A stretch of DNA of 61,316 bases. It comes from RZZS01 sp964498755 (lineage in GTDB: Bacteria > Pseudomonadota > Alphaproteobacteria > Micavibrionales > Micavibrionaceae). Below the pieces are notes generated by a model. It saw nothing but the letters and a program-made list of their open reading frames with translations. It ran no database searches and had not been told where the DNA came from. The position numbers and the translations under genes are program-made. The DNA lies in NCBI GenBank assembly GCA_964498755.1, contig CAZCIB010000012.1, forward strand, positions 1 through 61,316, in the 5' to 3' direction. Shown here one piece after another: positions 17,734-25,122 of the stretch. Numbering within the stretch: the first letter of the stretch is position 1; each line of letters begins with the position of its first letter.

Positions 17734-20136
17734 CTACCCCCTCAAAACCCCGCCCGTTTTCGCCGCCACGGAGTCGGTGATTTTTTGCGAGAGGGAGTCG
17801 AGTTCCGTTTCCGTCAATGTCTTGTCTTTCGGCTGCAGCGTCACGGACAGGGCCAGAGATTTCTTGCCCTCGTCCACGCCTTTGCCGCTATAGACGTCGA
17901 ACACGTTCACGTCGGCGATCAGCTTTTTATCGGTGGCGCGGATCGCGCGGATCAGGCTGTCGGCCTCGACGTTGCGGTCGACGATGAAGGCGAAGTCGCG
18001 CCGCACCGGCATGAAGGGCGAGAGGTCCAGTTTCGGCTTGCCCGTGCCTTTTTTGCGCGGCTCGGGGATGCGGTCGAGGAAAAGCTCAAAGCCCGCCATC
18101 GGGCCTTTGACGTCCATTTCCTCCAGCACGAGCGGATGAATTTCGCCGAAGCAGGCGATCGTATTGGGGCCGAGCTTTAACGCGCCGCTGCGCCCCGGGT
18201 GGTACCAGTCCGGCGCGTCGCGCCCGATCTGCAAACTCTGCACCGGCGCGCCGCAGGCCTCGAGCGCGAAAAACGCGTCGGCCTTGGCGTCATAGGCGTC
18301 GACGTCGCGGCTCGCGTGCGGGCCGTCCCAGTGGCGCCGTCCCGCATGACCGGCGCGCACGCCCGCGGCGATCAGAAGCTGGCCGTCCGGCTTGCTGTTC
18401 TCATAGCCTGCGCCGACTTCGAACAGCGCATTATTCGGAAAGCCCTTGTCGGTGTTGCGTCCACTGGCCGCGATCAGATTGGCGAGCGGCGAAGGGCGCA
18501 TCACGTCAAGCTCCGCGTTGATCGGGTTAAGGAGCGTCAGAGCCTTGCGCCTGTTGTCGTTCACGCCAAAGAGGGACGTATACGCGCCCTGCATGAACGC
18601 CCATGTCACGCATTCCTCGAGGCCCCGGCTGGCGAGCGCGGCGCGCGCGGCCCGCGCCCGTGATCCGGCCAGCGTTTCGGCCGGCCGCGTGACGGCGGCC
18701 TCGTTGCGCACGGAGGTAAAGGGGATATCCTCGAAGCCGTGAATGCGCAGGACTTCCTCCACCAGGTCCGCCTTGCCGCAGATATCCCCGCGCCAGGGCG
18801 GCGGCTCCACGGCCCAGCTTTCCTTGTCCGCGCCGGTGATTTTAAAGCCGAGCGATTCAAGAACGCTTTCCTGCTCATCGCGCGCGACGTCAACGCCGCC
18901 GAGCTTCAGGCAATAACCCGGGTCGTATTCGATGACGCGGCGCCAGTCCAGGGTTTCGCCCGCCTTCACGACTTCGCTCGCCTCGCCGCCGCACAGCTCC
19001 TGAATCAGGCGCGTGGCGATTTCCATGCCGGTCGCTGTGAATTCCGGGTCGACGCCGCGCTCGAAACGGTAACGCGCGTCGCTCTCAATTTGTAAATCGC
19101 GGCCCGTGCGGGCGATCGATTCCGGCGTAAAGTAAGCGGCCTCGACATAGACGTTAACCGTGTCTTCGGTTACCCCCGTGGACACGCCGCCGACGATGCC
19201 GCCAAGGCCCAGAACCCCGCTGTCGTCGCAGATGACTGTATGGCCCTCGGGCAGGGTATAGGATTTGTCGTTGAGCGCGTCGAAGCTTTCTCCGTCTTTG
19301 GAGGCGCGCACATGGATATTCCCGCTCAGCTTGTCCGCGTCATAAACGTGCAAAGGCCGCCCGTAGGCGAGCGTCATGAAATTCGTAATATCGACAAGCG
19401 TTGATATGGGGCGCAGGCCGGAGGCTTTCAAACGTCTTTGCAGCCAGTCCGGCGAGGGGCCGTTTTTCACGCCTTTTATATAACGGCCAAGGAAAAGCGG
19501 GTTGTTCTCCGTTTGAATTGCGACGGATACGGGAGAGGGGAACTTGCCTTTTACCGGCTCTTTTTCAAGCGGCTTGAGCCTGCCCATGCCCGCCGCCGCG
19601 AGATCGCGCGCAACGCCGTACACGCCCGCGCAGTCGGCGCGGTTTGGCGTCACGGATATGTCGATCACAGGATCGTTCAGCCCGAAAATCTCGGCGAAGG
19701 GAACGCCGATTTCCGTGCCTTCGGGCAGTTCTATAATGCCCTCATGATCGTCGCTAAGGCCCATTTCACGCTCGGAGACCAGCATGCCACATGATTCCAC
19801 GCCGCGGATGACGCCTTTCTTAAGCGTCATATCCGTGCCCGGGATATAGCTGCCTTCCGGGGCGAAAACGCCGACCATCCCCGTTTTCGCGTTCGGCGCG
19901 CCGCAGACGACCTGAAGTTTCCCCTCGCCCGTATCGACCGTGCAGACCTTGAGCCGGTCAGCGTCCGGGTGCTGTTCGGCTTTCTCGACATAGGCGGTTT
20001 TGAATGGCGCAAAGACTTTGGACGGATCCTCAAGGCTCTCCAGTTCCAGCCCGATTGCCGTGAGCTTATCGGCGATCTCTTCCGTAGTTTTGTCCGTGTC
20101 CAGATATTCTTTCAGCCAGCCATAAGTGAATTTCAT
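17734..20136 (-). CDS. pheT: Phenylalanine-tRNA ligase beta subunit
   Basis: This is the large subunit (800 aa) of the alpha2-beta2 enzyme that charges tRNA-Phe. The N-terminal EMAP-like tRNA-binding domain (about 40-150) contains HPDADRLKVC and VVCGAPN. B3/B4 editing and B5 domains follow, then the synthetase-like core and a C-terminal ferredoxin-fold anticodon-binding domain (about 705-798, starting near PVRRDFAFIVD). The gene is full length. Unusually, it is not next to pheS: a 1.97-kb stretch with three unrelated genes and two repeats separates them. Its 3' end is duplicated beyond the downstream orphan gene. Confidence 0.97.
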   Translation of the reverse strand: MKFTYGWLKEYLDTDKTTEEIADKLTAIGLELESLEDPSKVFAPFKTAYVEKAEQHPDADRLKVCTVDTGEGKLQVVCGAPNAKTGMVGVFAPEGSYIPGTDMTLKKGVIRGVESCGMLVSEREMGLSDDHEGIIELPEGTEIGVPFAEIFGLNDPVIDISVTPNRADCAGVYGVARDLAAAGMGRLKPLEKEPVKGKFPSPVSVAIQTENNPLFLGRYIKGVKNGPSPDWLQRRLKASGLRPISTLVDITNFMTLAYGRPLHVYDADKLSGNIHVRASKDGESFDALNDKSYTLPEGHTVICDDSGVLGLGGIVGGVSTGVTEDTVNVYVEAAYFTPESIARTGRDLQIESDARYRFERGVDPEFTATGMEIATRLIQELCGGEASEVVKAGETLDWRRVIEYDPGYCLKLGGVDVARDEQESVLESLGFKITGADKESWAVEPPPWRGDICGKADLVEEVLRIHGFEDIPFTSVRNEAAVTRPAETLAGSRARAARAALASRGLEECVTWAFMQGAYTSLFGVNDNRRKALTLLNPINAELDVMRPSPLANLIAASGRNTDKGFPNNALFEVGAGYENSKPDGQLLIAAGVRAGHAGRRHWDGPHASRDVDAYDAKADAFFALEACGAPVQSLQIGRDAPDWYHPGRSGALKLGPNTIACFGEIHPLVLEEMDVKGPMAGFELFLDRIPEPRKKGTGKPKLDLSPFMPVRRDFAFIVDRNVEADSLIRAIRATDKKLIADVNVFDVYSGKGVDEGKKSLALSVTLQPKDKTLTETELDSLSQKITDSVAAKTGGVLRG
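17738..17754. repeat. Intact pheT 3' end matching the remnant (copy B)
   Basis: This is the partner of the 17-bp repeat at 16900-16916. It forms the last codons of pheT (Gly-Gly-Val-Leu-Arg-Gly). The two copies are direct repeats 838 bp apart and bracket a single orphan gene. Confidence 0.55.
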
Positions 20137-20150
20137 TGTTTTTTCTCATA

Positions 20151-20227
20151 TGTCATTCCCGCTAAGGCGGGAATCCAATGTCCTCTGTTTTTTTTGTATC
20201 AGGTTGCCCGCCTGCGCGGGCGTGACA
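20151..20227. repeat. Two-hairpin palindromic intergenic element
   Basis: This 77-bp element has TGTCA / TGACA inverted ends. It contains two GC-rich hairpins: ATTCCCGC-TAAG-GCGGGAAT (20155-20174) and GCCCGC-CTGC-GCGGGC (20206-20221). The layout is that of a REP/BIME or small MITE-like element. It lies just upstream of the pheT start, so it would sit in the pheT mRNA leader if transcribed from the upstream genes. Confidence 0.7.
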
Positions 20228-20273
20228 ATAGACTTAACGCGAATAAGGCAGTCTTGCCAAGGGGGTTTTGTGG

Positions 20274-20954
20274 CTAGCCCCACGGGTCATAGGCGGGCGG
20301 CTTGGCGGGCCTGTCACGACGTTTGTTCGCCATCTTGGGATACAAGTCCCTTATTTCTTTCAGCCCCAAAAGATATACGCCATCCTGATCAGGTTCGAGG
20401 CCGCATCTTGCCGCAAGATTACGCATTTTCGGAGCAACAGACCCCGCTATGCCAAAAAAATCCCTGCCGAGCTGGTCGCCGTAGTATATGGCTGTTTCGG
20501 CTGTCGCAATGAGGGGAATTGCCGGGGCAAGACCTCGAAGAGGGGTCATCTCAATGGCATCAACGCAAACAACCGAGGTGTCGTAATCTCCAACTTCTCT
20601 AAAGCCTCTTTCCCAGTCTTCCCGGCCGCCGATCGCAACGGATAGTAGTTGGTCTCCATCCCATACCGCAGCGTCAAAGTAAGAGAGAATATTTCGGTAA
20701 TCTTCGTTCGAGGCAGAGGGCGTCCATTGAAACGCGTTTCTTACCGGCCCCCAGTCTTCCCGTATTTTTCTGCACGCATTATCATCGATCGGACCGACTC
20801 GAACATTTTTCGCCGCATCGGCCCACTCATTTCTCAATGCGCTTAATGTTGAAGAGAGGGTTTTATTAACGGCCTCATAGGCGCGCAGGCGCGCTTCCTG
20901 ATGCAAGGCACGGAAAACCTCTTTATCAACTGCTGTTTCGTATACCAGCGTCAT
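20274..20954 (-). CDS. Hypothetical protein between pheT and pheS
   Basis: I do not recognise this 226-residue protein. The N-terminal half is charged and helical. The C-terminal half (about 120-200) has an alternating hydrophobic pattern (VDAIEMTPL, IPLIATAETAIYYG, GVYLLGL) that could be a small alpha/beta or acetyltransferase-like fold, but no diagnostic motif is visible. It is separated from the downstream pheT by the 77-bp palindromic element and follows the acetyltransferase gene with a 53-bp AT-rich gap. No function is assigned. Confidence 0.7.
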   Translation of the reverse strand: MTLVYETAVDKEVFRALHQEARLRAYEAVNKTLSSTLSALRNEWADAAKNVRVGPIDDNACRKIREDWGPVRNAFQWTPSASNEDYRNILSYFDAAVWDGDQLLSVAIGGREDWERGFREVGDYDTSVVCVDAIEMTPLRGLAPAIPLIATAETAIYYGDQLGRDFFGIAGSVAPKMRNLAARCGLEPDQDGVYLLGLKEIRDLYPKMANKRRDRPAKPPAYDPWG

Positions 20955-21007
20955 AATTCACCGCAAAAAAAGCGAGACTAACACAATAAAATATGAAAAG
21001 TAAATGG

Positions 21008-21445
21008 TTATGAGACCGGCAAAACATGCAAGCTGAAATCCAGTTTCACGCCGATGGATTTATAGAGGCCCTGCGCCGCTTCGTTGCCGTTCTCCGCAAG
21101 CCAGTAAATGCGGTTCCATTGTTCGCGCTTGCCCGTGCGCTCGAGTTCCTTGAGCAGGGCCTTCGCAAAGCCCTGATTCCTGCAGGACGGATCGACGAAC
21201 AAATCCTGCATATAGCACACCGGGTTGACGCTGCCCGTCACGGGATGGACGATGTAATGCAATATCCCGGCGAGCCGGTCATTCTTCCATGCGCCAAGTC
21301 CGTGAACGGGAAAATCCGCCGTTGTCAGCCGCGCCCATGTCTCGGTTGTGACGGCTTCGTTTCGCTGGCCCATATTATTGGCGTCCCAGAGCGGCAGCCA
21401 GTCGGGGAAGTCCTTTGCTTTCAGAAGCCTGACGGACGTCATCAA
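21008..21445 (-). CDS. GNAT family N-acetyltransferase
   Basis: This 145-residue single-domain acetyltransferase has the acetyl-CoA-binding motif A, seen as MQDLFVDPSCRNQGFAKALL with the Q/RxxGx(A) pyrophosphate loop. Motif B follows around YWLAENGNEAAQGLYKSIG. The substrate is unknown. It overlaps the upstream TerB-like gene by 4 bp (ATGA), so the two are co-translated. It belongs to the three-gene block that separates pheS from pheT. Confidence 0.87.
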   Translation of the reverse strand: MMTSVRLLKAKDFPDWLPLWDANNMGQRNEAVTTETWARLTTADFPVHGLGAWKNDRLAGILHYIVHPVTGSVNPVCYMQDLFVDPSCRNQGFAKALLKELERTGKREQWNRIYWLAENGNEAAQGLYKSIGVKLDFSLHVLPVS

Positions 21446-21939
21446 ACCCGCTTCTTCTTATGCATGGTCTGGTAGTGATCGGCGATGGATTCCATGATTC
21501 CCTTGCGGCCGCGTTCGCTGAGTTCGGCGTACTGGTCCTCAAGGGTGGGGCCTTCTTCGTCTTCGAGCTGCAACTGCACCTCTCCCACCATCTTGTCCCA
21601 GTCAAGCGTATCGGCGTGAATGGCGCGCAGCTTTTCCGTGATTTCCTGTTCCTGTTTGCTATAATCGCCGTCGCACCATGAAATCATTCTTGCGTAATGA
21701 AAAAAATCCGCGCGGTCGTTCTGGTCCGTGATCTTTTCGAACAGATTTTCAATGTTGCGCGGCACGTGGATATCGCGCTCGAGCTGCTCTTTTTGCTCGC
21801 TGTTCAGCGGCAGGATTTCCAGCGCGCGCGCCATGAACGCGATTTCCTCGTCATCGACCTTGTGATCGAGATGCGCATAGGCGAACACGGCCCGCCACAT
21901 GTTGAACTGGCTGTCGGTGAGGGGGGCGTTAAGGGTCAT
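21442..21939 (-). CDS. TerB-like protein
   Basis: This 165-residue all-helical protein resembles the TerB/DjlA-N fold: an N-terminal AYAHLDHKVDDEEIAFM segment and a later SWCDGDYSKQEQEI segment supply the two acidic, possibly metal-binding, helical repeats. Tellurite resistance should not be inferred from the fold alone. I prefer ATG 21939, with GGAAAG 6 bp upstream, over an in-frame ATG at 21957. It starts downstream of an 86-bp palindromic repeat that separates it from pheS and overlaps the acetyltransferase gene. Confidence 0.65.
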   Translation of the reverse strand: MTLNAPLTDSQFNMWRAVFAYAHLDHKVDDEEIAFMARALEILPLNSEQKEQLERDIHVPRNIENLFEKITDQNDRADFFHYARMISWCDGDYSKQEQEITEKLRAIHADTLDWDKMVGEVQLQLEDEEGPTLEDQYAELSERGRKGIMESIADHYQTMHKKKRV

Positions 21940-22010
21940 GATAGGCTTTCCAGTCATTAAATCTTTTCAAAAGAATAACCAAGAAAAGGCAGAAACAAAA
22001 GAACCGATTA

Positions 22011-22096
22011 CCCCTCACCCCTCGACGTCTTCGGCGTCTCTTCCCTCTCCCCGGGGAGAGGGTGATCCGGGCGATAGCTACGGTTCGGGTGAGGGG
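22011..22096. repeat. CCCCTCACCC...GGGTGAGGGG palindromic element
   Basis: Outer arms CCCCTCACCC (22011-22020) and GGGTGAGGGG (22087-22096) are perfectly complementary. Inner arms CCCTCTCCCC and GGGGAGAGGG (22043-22062) form a second perfect stem. The element lies 5 bp past the pheS stop, so it could also act as a 3' stabiliser or terminator of pheS mRNA. Sequences of this type are common between genes in proteobacteria, from memory. Confidence 0.75.
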
Positions 22097-22101
22097 AAAT
22101 A

Positions 22102-23199
22102 TCACCCACGACTTGCCATATTCGGTCTTTTCAGCGGATCAAAGCCGTAATGTTTCAGCCAGCGTACGTCGCTTTCGAAAAACGTGCGCAAATCGGGAAT
22201 GCCGTATTTCAGCATGGCGATGCGCTCGACGCCGAGGCCAAAGGCGAAGCCCTGATATTCATCCGGATCAATGCCGCAATTCCTTAAAACATTGGGATGT
22301 ACCATGCCGGAGCCGAGAATCTCCAGCCAGTCCTGATCCGCCGGGTTGTCGGCCTTGGCGATGCGCAGCTCGCCGCCCTCGCGCGTGCAGCCGATATCAA
22401 CCTCCGCCCCCGGCTCGACGAACGGGAAGAAGGACGGGCGGAAACGCACGGGCAGATCGTCGATTTCAAAAAACGCGCGAACAAAGTCTGTTAAACAGCC
22501 TTTCAGATGTCCCATATGCACGCCCTTGTCGACATACAGGCATTCCATCTGGTGGAACATCGGCGTGTGCGTCATGTCGTAGTCGGAGCGGAACGTGCGC
22601 CCCATGCACACCATTTTGATCGGCGGCCTGTTTTCCTGCATGTGCCGGATCTGCACGGGCGATGTATGCGTGCGCAATAGCTTTTTCGCGTGCTCGCCCT
22701 CTTCGTCCGGGTCTTCGGGCAGGAAAAACGTATCCTGCATTTCGCGCGCCGGGTGACCGGGCGGAAAGTTGAGCGCGGTGAAGTTATGCCAGTCATCCTC
22801 AATGTCCGGGCCTTCCGCGACGATAAAGCCCATGGCGGCGAAAATCGCGGTCAGCTCTTCCATCGTCTGGCTGATCGGGTGGATATGCCCGCGGATATCC
22901 TCGCGCGGGGCGAGCGTGATATCGATCGTCTCGTTGATCAGGCGGGCGTCCAGAGCCTGCCGTTTGAGGGCGTCTTCGCGCTGCCGGATCGACTCGGCAA
23001 TCTCGTCCTTGAGCGCGTTGAGCTCCTGCCCCTTTGTCTTGCGCTCTTCCGGGTCCATTGCGCCAAGCGTTTTCATCTGCGCGGTGATCGCGCCTTTCTT
23101 GCCGAGCGCGGACACGCGGGCGCTTTCGAGGCTCTCCAGATCGTTCGCGGCCTCGACCATGCCGGTCAGTTCGTCTTTTAATTTTGCGATATCGTTCAT
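22102..23199 (-). CDS. pheS: Phenylalanine-tRNA ligase alpha subunit
   Basis: This is the catalytic subunit (365 aa) of phenylalanyl-tRNA synthetase. An N-terminal coiled coil (about 1-85) that contacts tRNA-Phe is followed by the class II core. Motif 2 lies in the RTFRSDYDMTHTPMFHQ region and motif 3 in GLGVERIAMLKYGI. The length is slightly above the usual 330-350 residues. It follows the HAD hydrolase gene by 12 bp. The beta subunit gene pheT is about 2 kb downstream rather than adjacent. Confidence 0.97.
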   Translation of the reverse strand: MNDIAKLKDELTGMVEAANDLESLESARVSALGKKGAITAQMKTLGAMDPEERKTKGQELNALKDEIAESIRQREDALKRQALDARLINETIDITLAPREDIRGHIHPISQTMEELTAIFAAMGFIVAEGPDIEDDWHNFTALNFPPGHPAREMQDTFFLPEDPDEEGEHAKKLLRTHTSPVQIRHMQENRPPIKMVCMGRTFRSDYDMTHTPMFHQMECLYVDKGVHMGHLKGCLTDFVRAFFEIDDLPVRFRPSFFPFVEPGAEVDIGCTREGGELRIAKADNPADQDWLEILGSGMVHPNVLRNCGIDPDEYQGFAFGLGVERIAMLKYGIPDLRTFFESDVRWLKHYGFDPLKRPNMASRG

Positions 23200-23211
23200 G
23201 GATTTTGAATA

Positions 23212-23904
23212 TCAGGAAGGCGGAAGAGGCGCAATACCCCAAATCTCCGCCACGTAATCCGCAAAACTTTTCAGGTCATCGACGATGAGATCGCTGCCTG
23301 CGGTTTTAAGGCGCGCTTCGCTGATATAGCCGCCGGTGATATTCACGGATTTAAGGCCGAGGCGGCCGGCGATTTCGGGCTCTTCGAACGAATCCCCGAT
23401 AATGACCGCGTCTTCGGCCCTGAAGCTATGCTCTTCCATATAGGCTTTCAGGCGTTCGTATTTGTTCATCCGCGAAATAAAGGCGGCGTCGTAAATCTCG
23501 TTGCATGAGAGGCCCTGAAAGTAATGGCGGATATGAAATCGCGCCAGAGCCTGTCCGACATTTTCCCTTAAATGATTGGTCAGGATCATGCAGTGAACGC
23601 CGCTTTCATTGAGCCATTCGAGGAGTTCAACGGCGCCTTCGCGCAAGGCGCATTTTCTGGACTCTTCTTCGTAAGTCTCCAGAAAAATCCGCGAGGCTTC
23701 GTCATGGCGCGCCAGGGCCTGATCCGTGCTGACGCCGTTGGCCACGTAAAAATGCAGGATCGGGAAGGTGAAACGGCCCTGATAAGTTTCAAGATCAAGT
23801 TGCGGTTTGCCGTGAAGGGCCAGCACGGCGTTGGAGCCGGTGACGCTGGCTTCCACGTCGTCGAACAGCGTTCCGTTCCAGTCAAATACGGCAAGGCGGG
23901 TCAT
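23212..23904 (-). CDS. HAD family hydrolase
   Basis: This is a haloacid-dehalogenase-like phosphatase (230 aa). Motif I is VFDWNGTLFDD with the nucleophile Asp; DWNGT replaces the more common DxDGT. Motif II is MILTNH and motif IV is IIGDSFEEPE. A helical cap (about 20-85) suggests a small phosphorylated metabolite as substrate. I start at ATG 23904 so that MTRLAVFDWNG begins the fold; an in-frame ATG at 23931 adds nine residues. It lies 12 bp upstream of pheS and may share its transcript. Confidence 0.87.
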   Translation of the reverse strand: MTRLAVFDWNGTLFDDVEASVTGSNAVLALHGKPQLDLETYQGRFTFPILHFYVANGVSTDQALARHDEASRIFLETYEEESRKCALREGAVELLEWLNESGVHCMILTNHLRENVGQALARFHIRHYFQGLSCNEIYDAAFISRMNKYERLKAYMEEHSFRAEDAVIIGDSFEEPEIAGRLGLKSVNITGGYISEARLKTAGSDLIVDDLKSFADYVAEIWGIAPLPPS

Positions 23905-23925
23905 AGACGCAACTCTCATACTGTT

Positions 23926-24039
23926 TGTCATTTCGACCAGAGCGCCGCCAGGCGCGGCGTGGAGAAATCCGTTTATCTGCTTAATCTACACGGATCTCTC
24001 CGTTTCGCTATGCTTTGCATAGCTTCAGTCGAGATGACA
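23926..24039. repeat. TGTCATTTCGAC / GTCGAGATGACA palindromic element
   Basis: This 114-bp intergenic element has inverted termini TGTCATTTCGAC and GTCGAGATGACA (11 of 12 complementary). It contains an internal pair GGAGAAATCCGT / ACGGATCTCTCC. It resembles small non-autonomous palindromic elements. Its TGTCAT termini resemble those of the element at 20151-20227, though the interiors differ. Confidence 0.65.
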
Positions 24040-24075
24040 AGAACATGAGAAAAAGAAAGAGCGGAGAGATACGGC

Positions 24076-24282
24076 CTAGGCCGCATCCCTCCGAGTTTGT
24101 GTGTGGGGTAAAACAGAAAACTCTTCGTCCAGAACACCCTCTCTGGAAAGGAGACTTTCAAAAAGCTTGCAGCGTTCCCGGTTCAGAAAATCCATGATCT
24201 CGTAAAGCTCTTCGTCTTCCAGATCCCTGACATTCCTGCGCCAGATTTTGCCCTGAGTTATCCGCCGTTTGCCCTGTCCCAT
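24076..24282 (-). CDS. Small basic/acidic hypothetical protein
   Basis: This is a 68-residue protein with a basic N-terminus (MGQGKRRITQGKIWRRN) and an acidic helical middle (LEDEELYEIMDFLNRERCKLFESLL). I start at ATG 24282, with GGAG 5 bp upstream; a longer reading from 24354 has an AT-rich, poorly supported N-terminus. No domain is recognised. The coding case rests on the RBS and plausible amino acid composition, so it is tentative. Confidence 0.45.
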   Translation of the reverse strand: MGQGKRRITQGKIWRRNVRDLEDEELYEIMDFLNRERCKLFESLLSREGVLDEEFSVLPHTQTRRDAA

Positions 24283-24432
24283 GGCTCCAACTCTGCAAAC
24301 TTCATAAAATAACAAGTATAAGTTCATATAAAACAAACCACGAGGGTCTGTCAAGTATTTTTTATAAAAATTTTCATATTTTCTGGAGTTGTATAAGCTG
24401 CGGCTTGAATCATTGAACTGAAATTACGCGGA

Positions 24433-25122
24433 CTAGCCTTGCGATTTTCTCCAGATCGGCTCGCTGATTTGCCCAAGCATTTGCTCATGAAGCGTTTTTT
24501 CATCTTCCGGAACGGGGAAGCTGCGCGGCTCACGGTACGGGCGTTCGATTTTGGACTGGATCAGCGCGGGCCCCGATCCGCTCGCGTCAGCGGCGAGTTC
24601 GAGCCCGTGCTGGCGGCCTCCGAGAAGCTCCAGATATACTTCCGCCAGTATTTCCGAGTCCAGCAAAGCGCCGTGCAACTCGCGCGCCGAGTTGTCGATG
24701 TTGAACCGGCGGCACAAGGCGTCGAGATTGGCGGGCGAGCCGGGGAATTTCTTGCGGGCGATCTGTATGGTATCGACAACGCGGGACATCGGCAGTTCGG
24801 GATGACCGACGTTTTTCAGTTCGTGGTTGAGAAACTTCATATCGAACTCGGCGTTGTGAATCACAAGCTTCGCGTTGCCGATAAATTCGATGAACTTCAT
24901 ATAGACTTCGGCGAAGACGGGCTTGTCGGCGAGAAACGCTTCGGTCAGGCCGTGCACGGCGACGACCTCGGCGGGCACGTCGCGCTCGGGATTAATATAG
25001 AGATGTAAATGCCGTCCGCTCGGCAAGTGGTTGACAAGCTCCACGCAGCCGATCTCGAGAATCCTGTGCCCCTCAAGCGGGTCCAGTCCCGTCGTCTCCG
25101 TGTCCATGACGATTTCACGCAT
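24433..25122 (-). CDS. dnaQ: DNA polymerase III epsilon subunit
   Basis: This is the 3'-5' proofreading exonuclease subunit (229 aa) of the replicative polymerase. ExoI is IVMDTETTGLDP (D7, E9), ExoII is HNAEFDMKFL, and ExoIII is ELHGALLDSEILAEVYLEL with the conserved His/Asp. A proline/charge-rich tail (about 185-229) fits the polymerase-binding C-terminus. In many alphaproteobacteria dnaQ directly follows coaE; here a serine hydrolase gene is interposed and overlaps the dnaQ start by 8 bp. Confidence 0.96.
   Translation of the reverse strand: MREIVMDTETTGLDPLEGHRILEIGCVELVNHLPSGRHLHLYINPERDVPAEVVAVHGLTEAFLADKPVFAEVYMKFIEFIGNAKLVIHNAEFDMKFLNHELKNVGHPELPMSRVVDTIQIARKKFPGSPANLDALCRRFNIDNSARELHGALLDSEILAEVYLELLGGRQHGLELAADASGSGPALIQSKIERPYREPRSFPVPEDEKTLHEQMLGQISEPIWRKSQG

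Noticed and set aside
20151..24039. Palindromic repeats as a CRISPR array or small RNA genes
   Set aside because: The units differ, are not regularly spaced and have no spacers; they are scattered intergenic palindromes.
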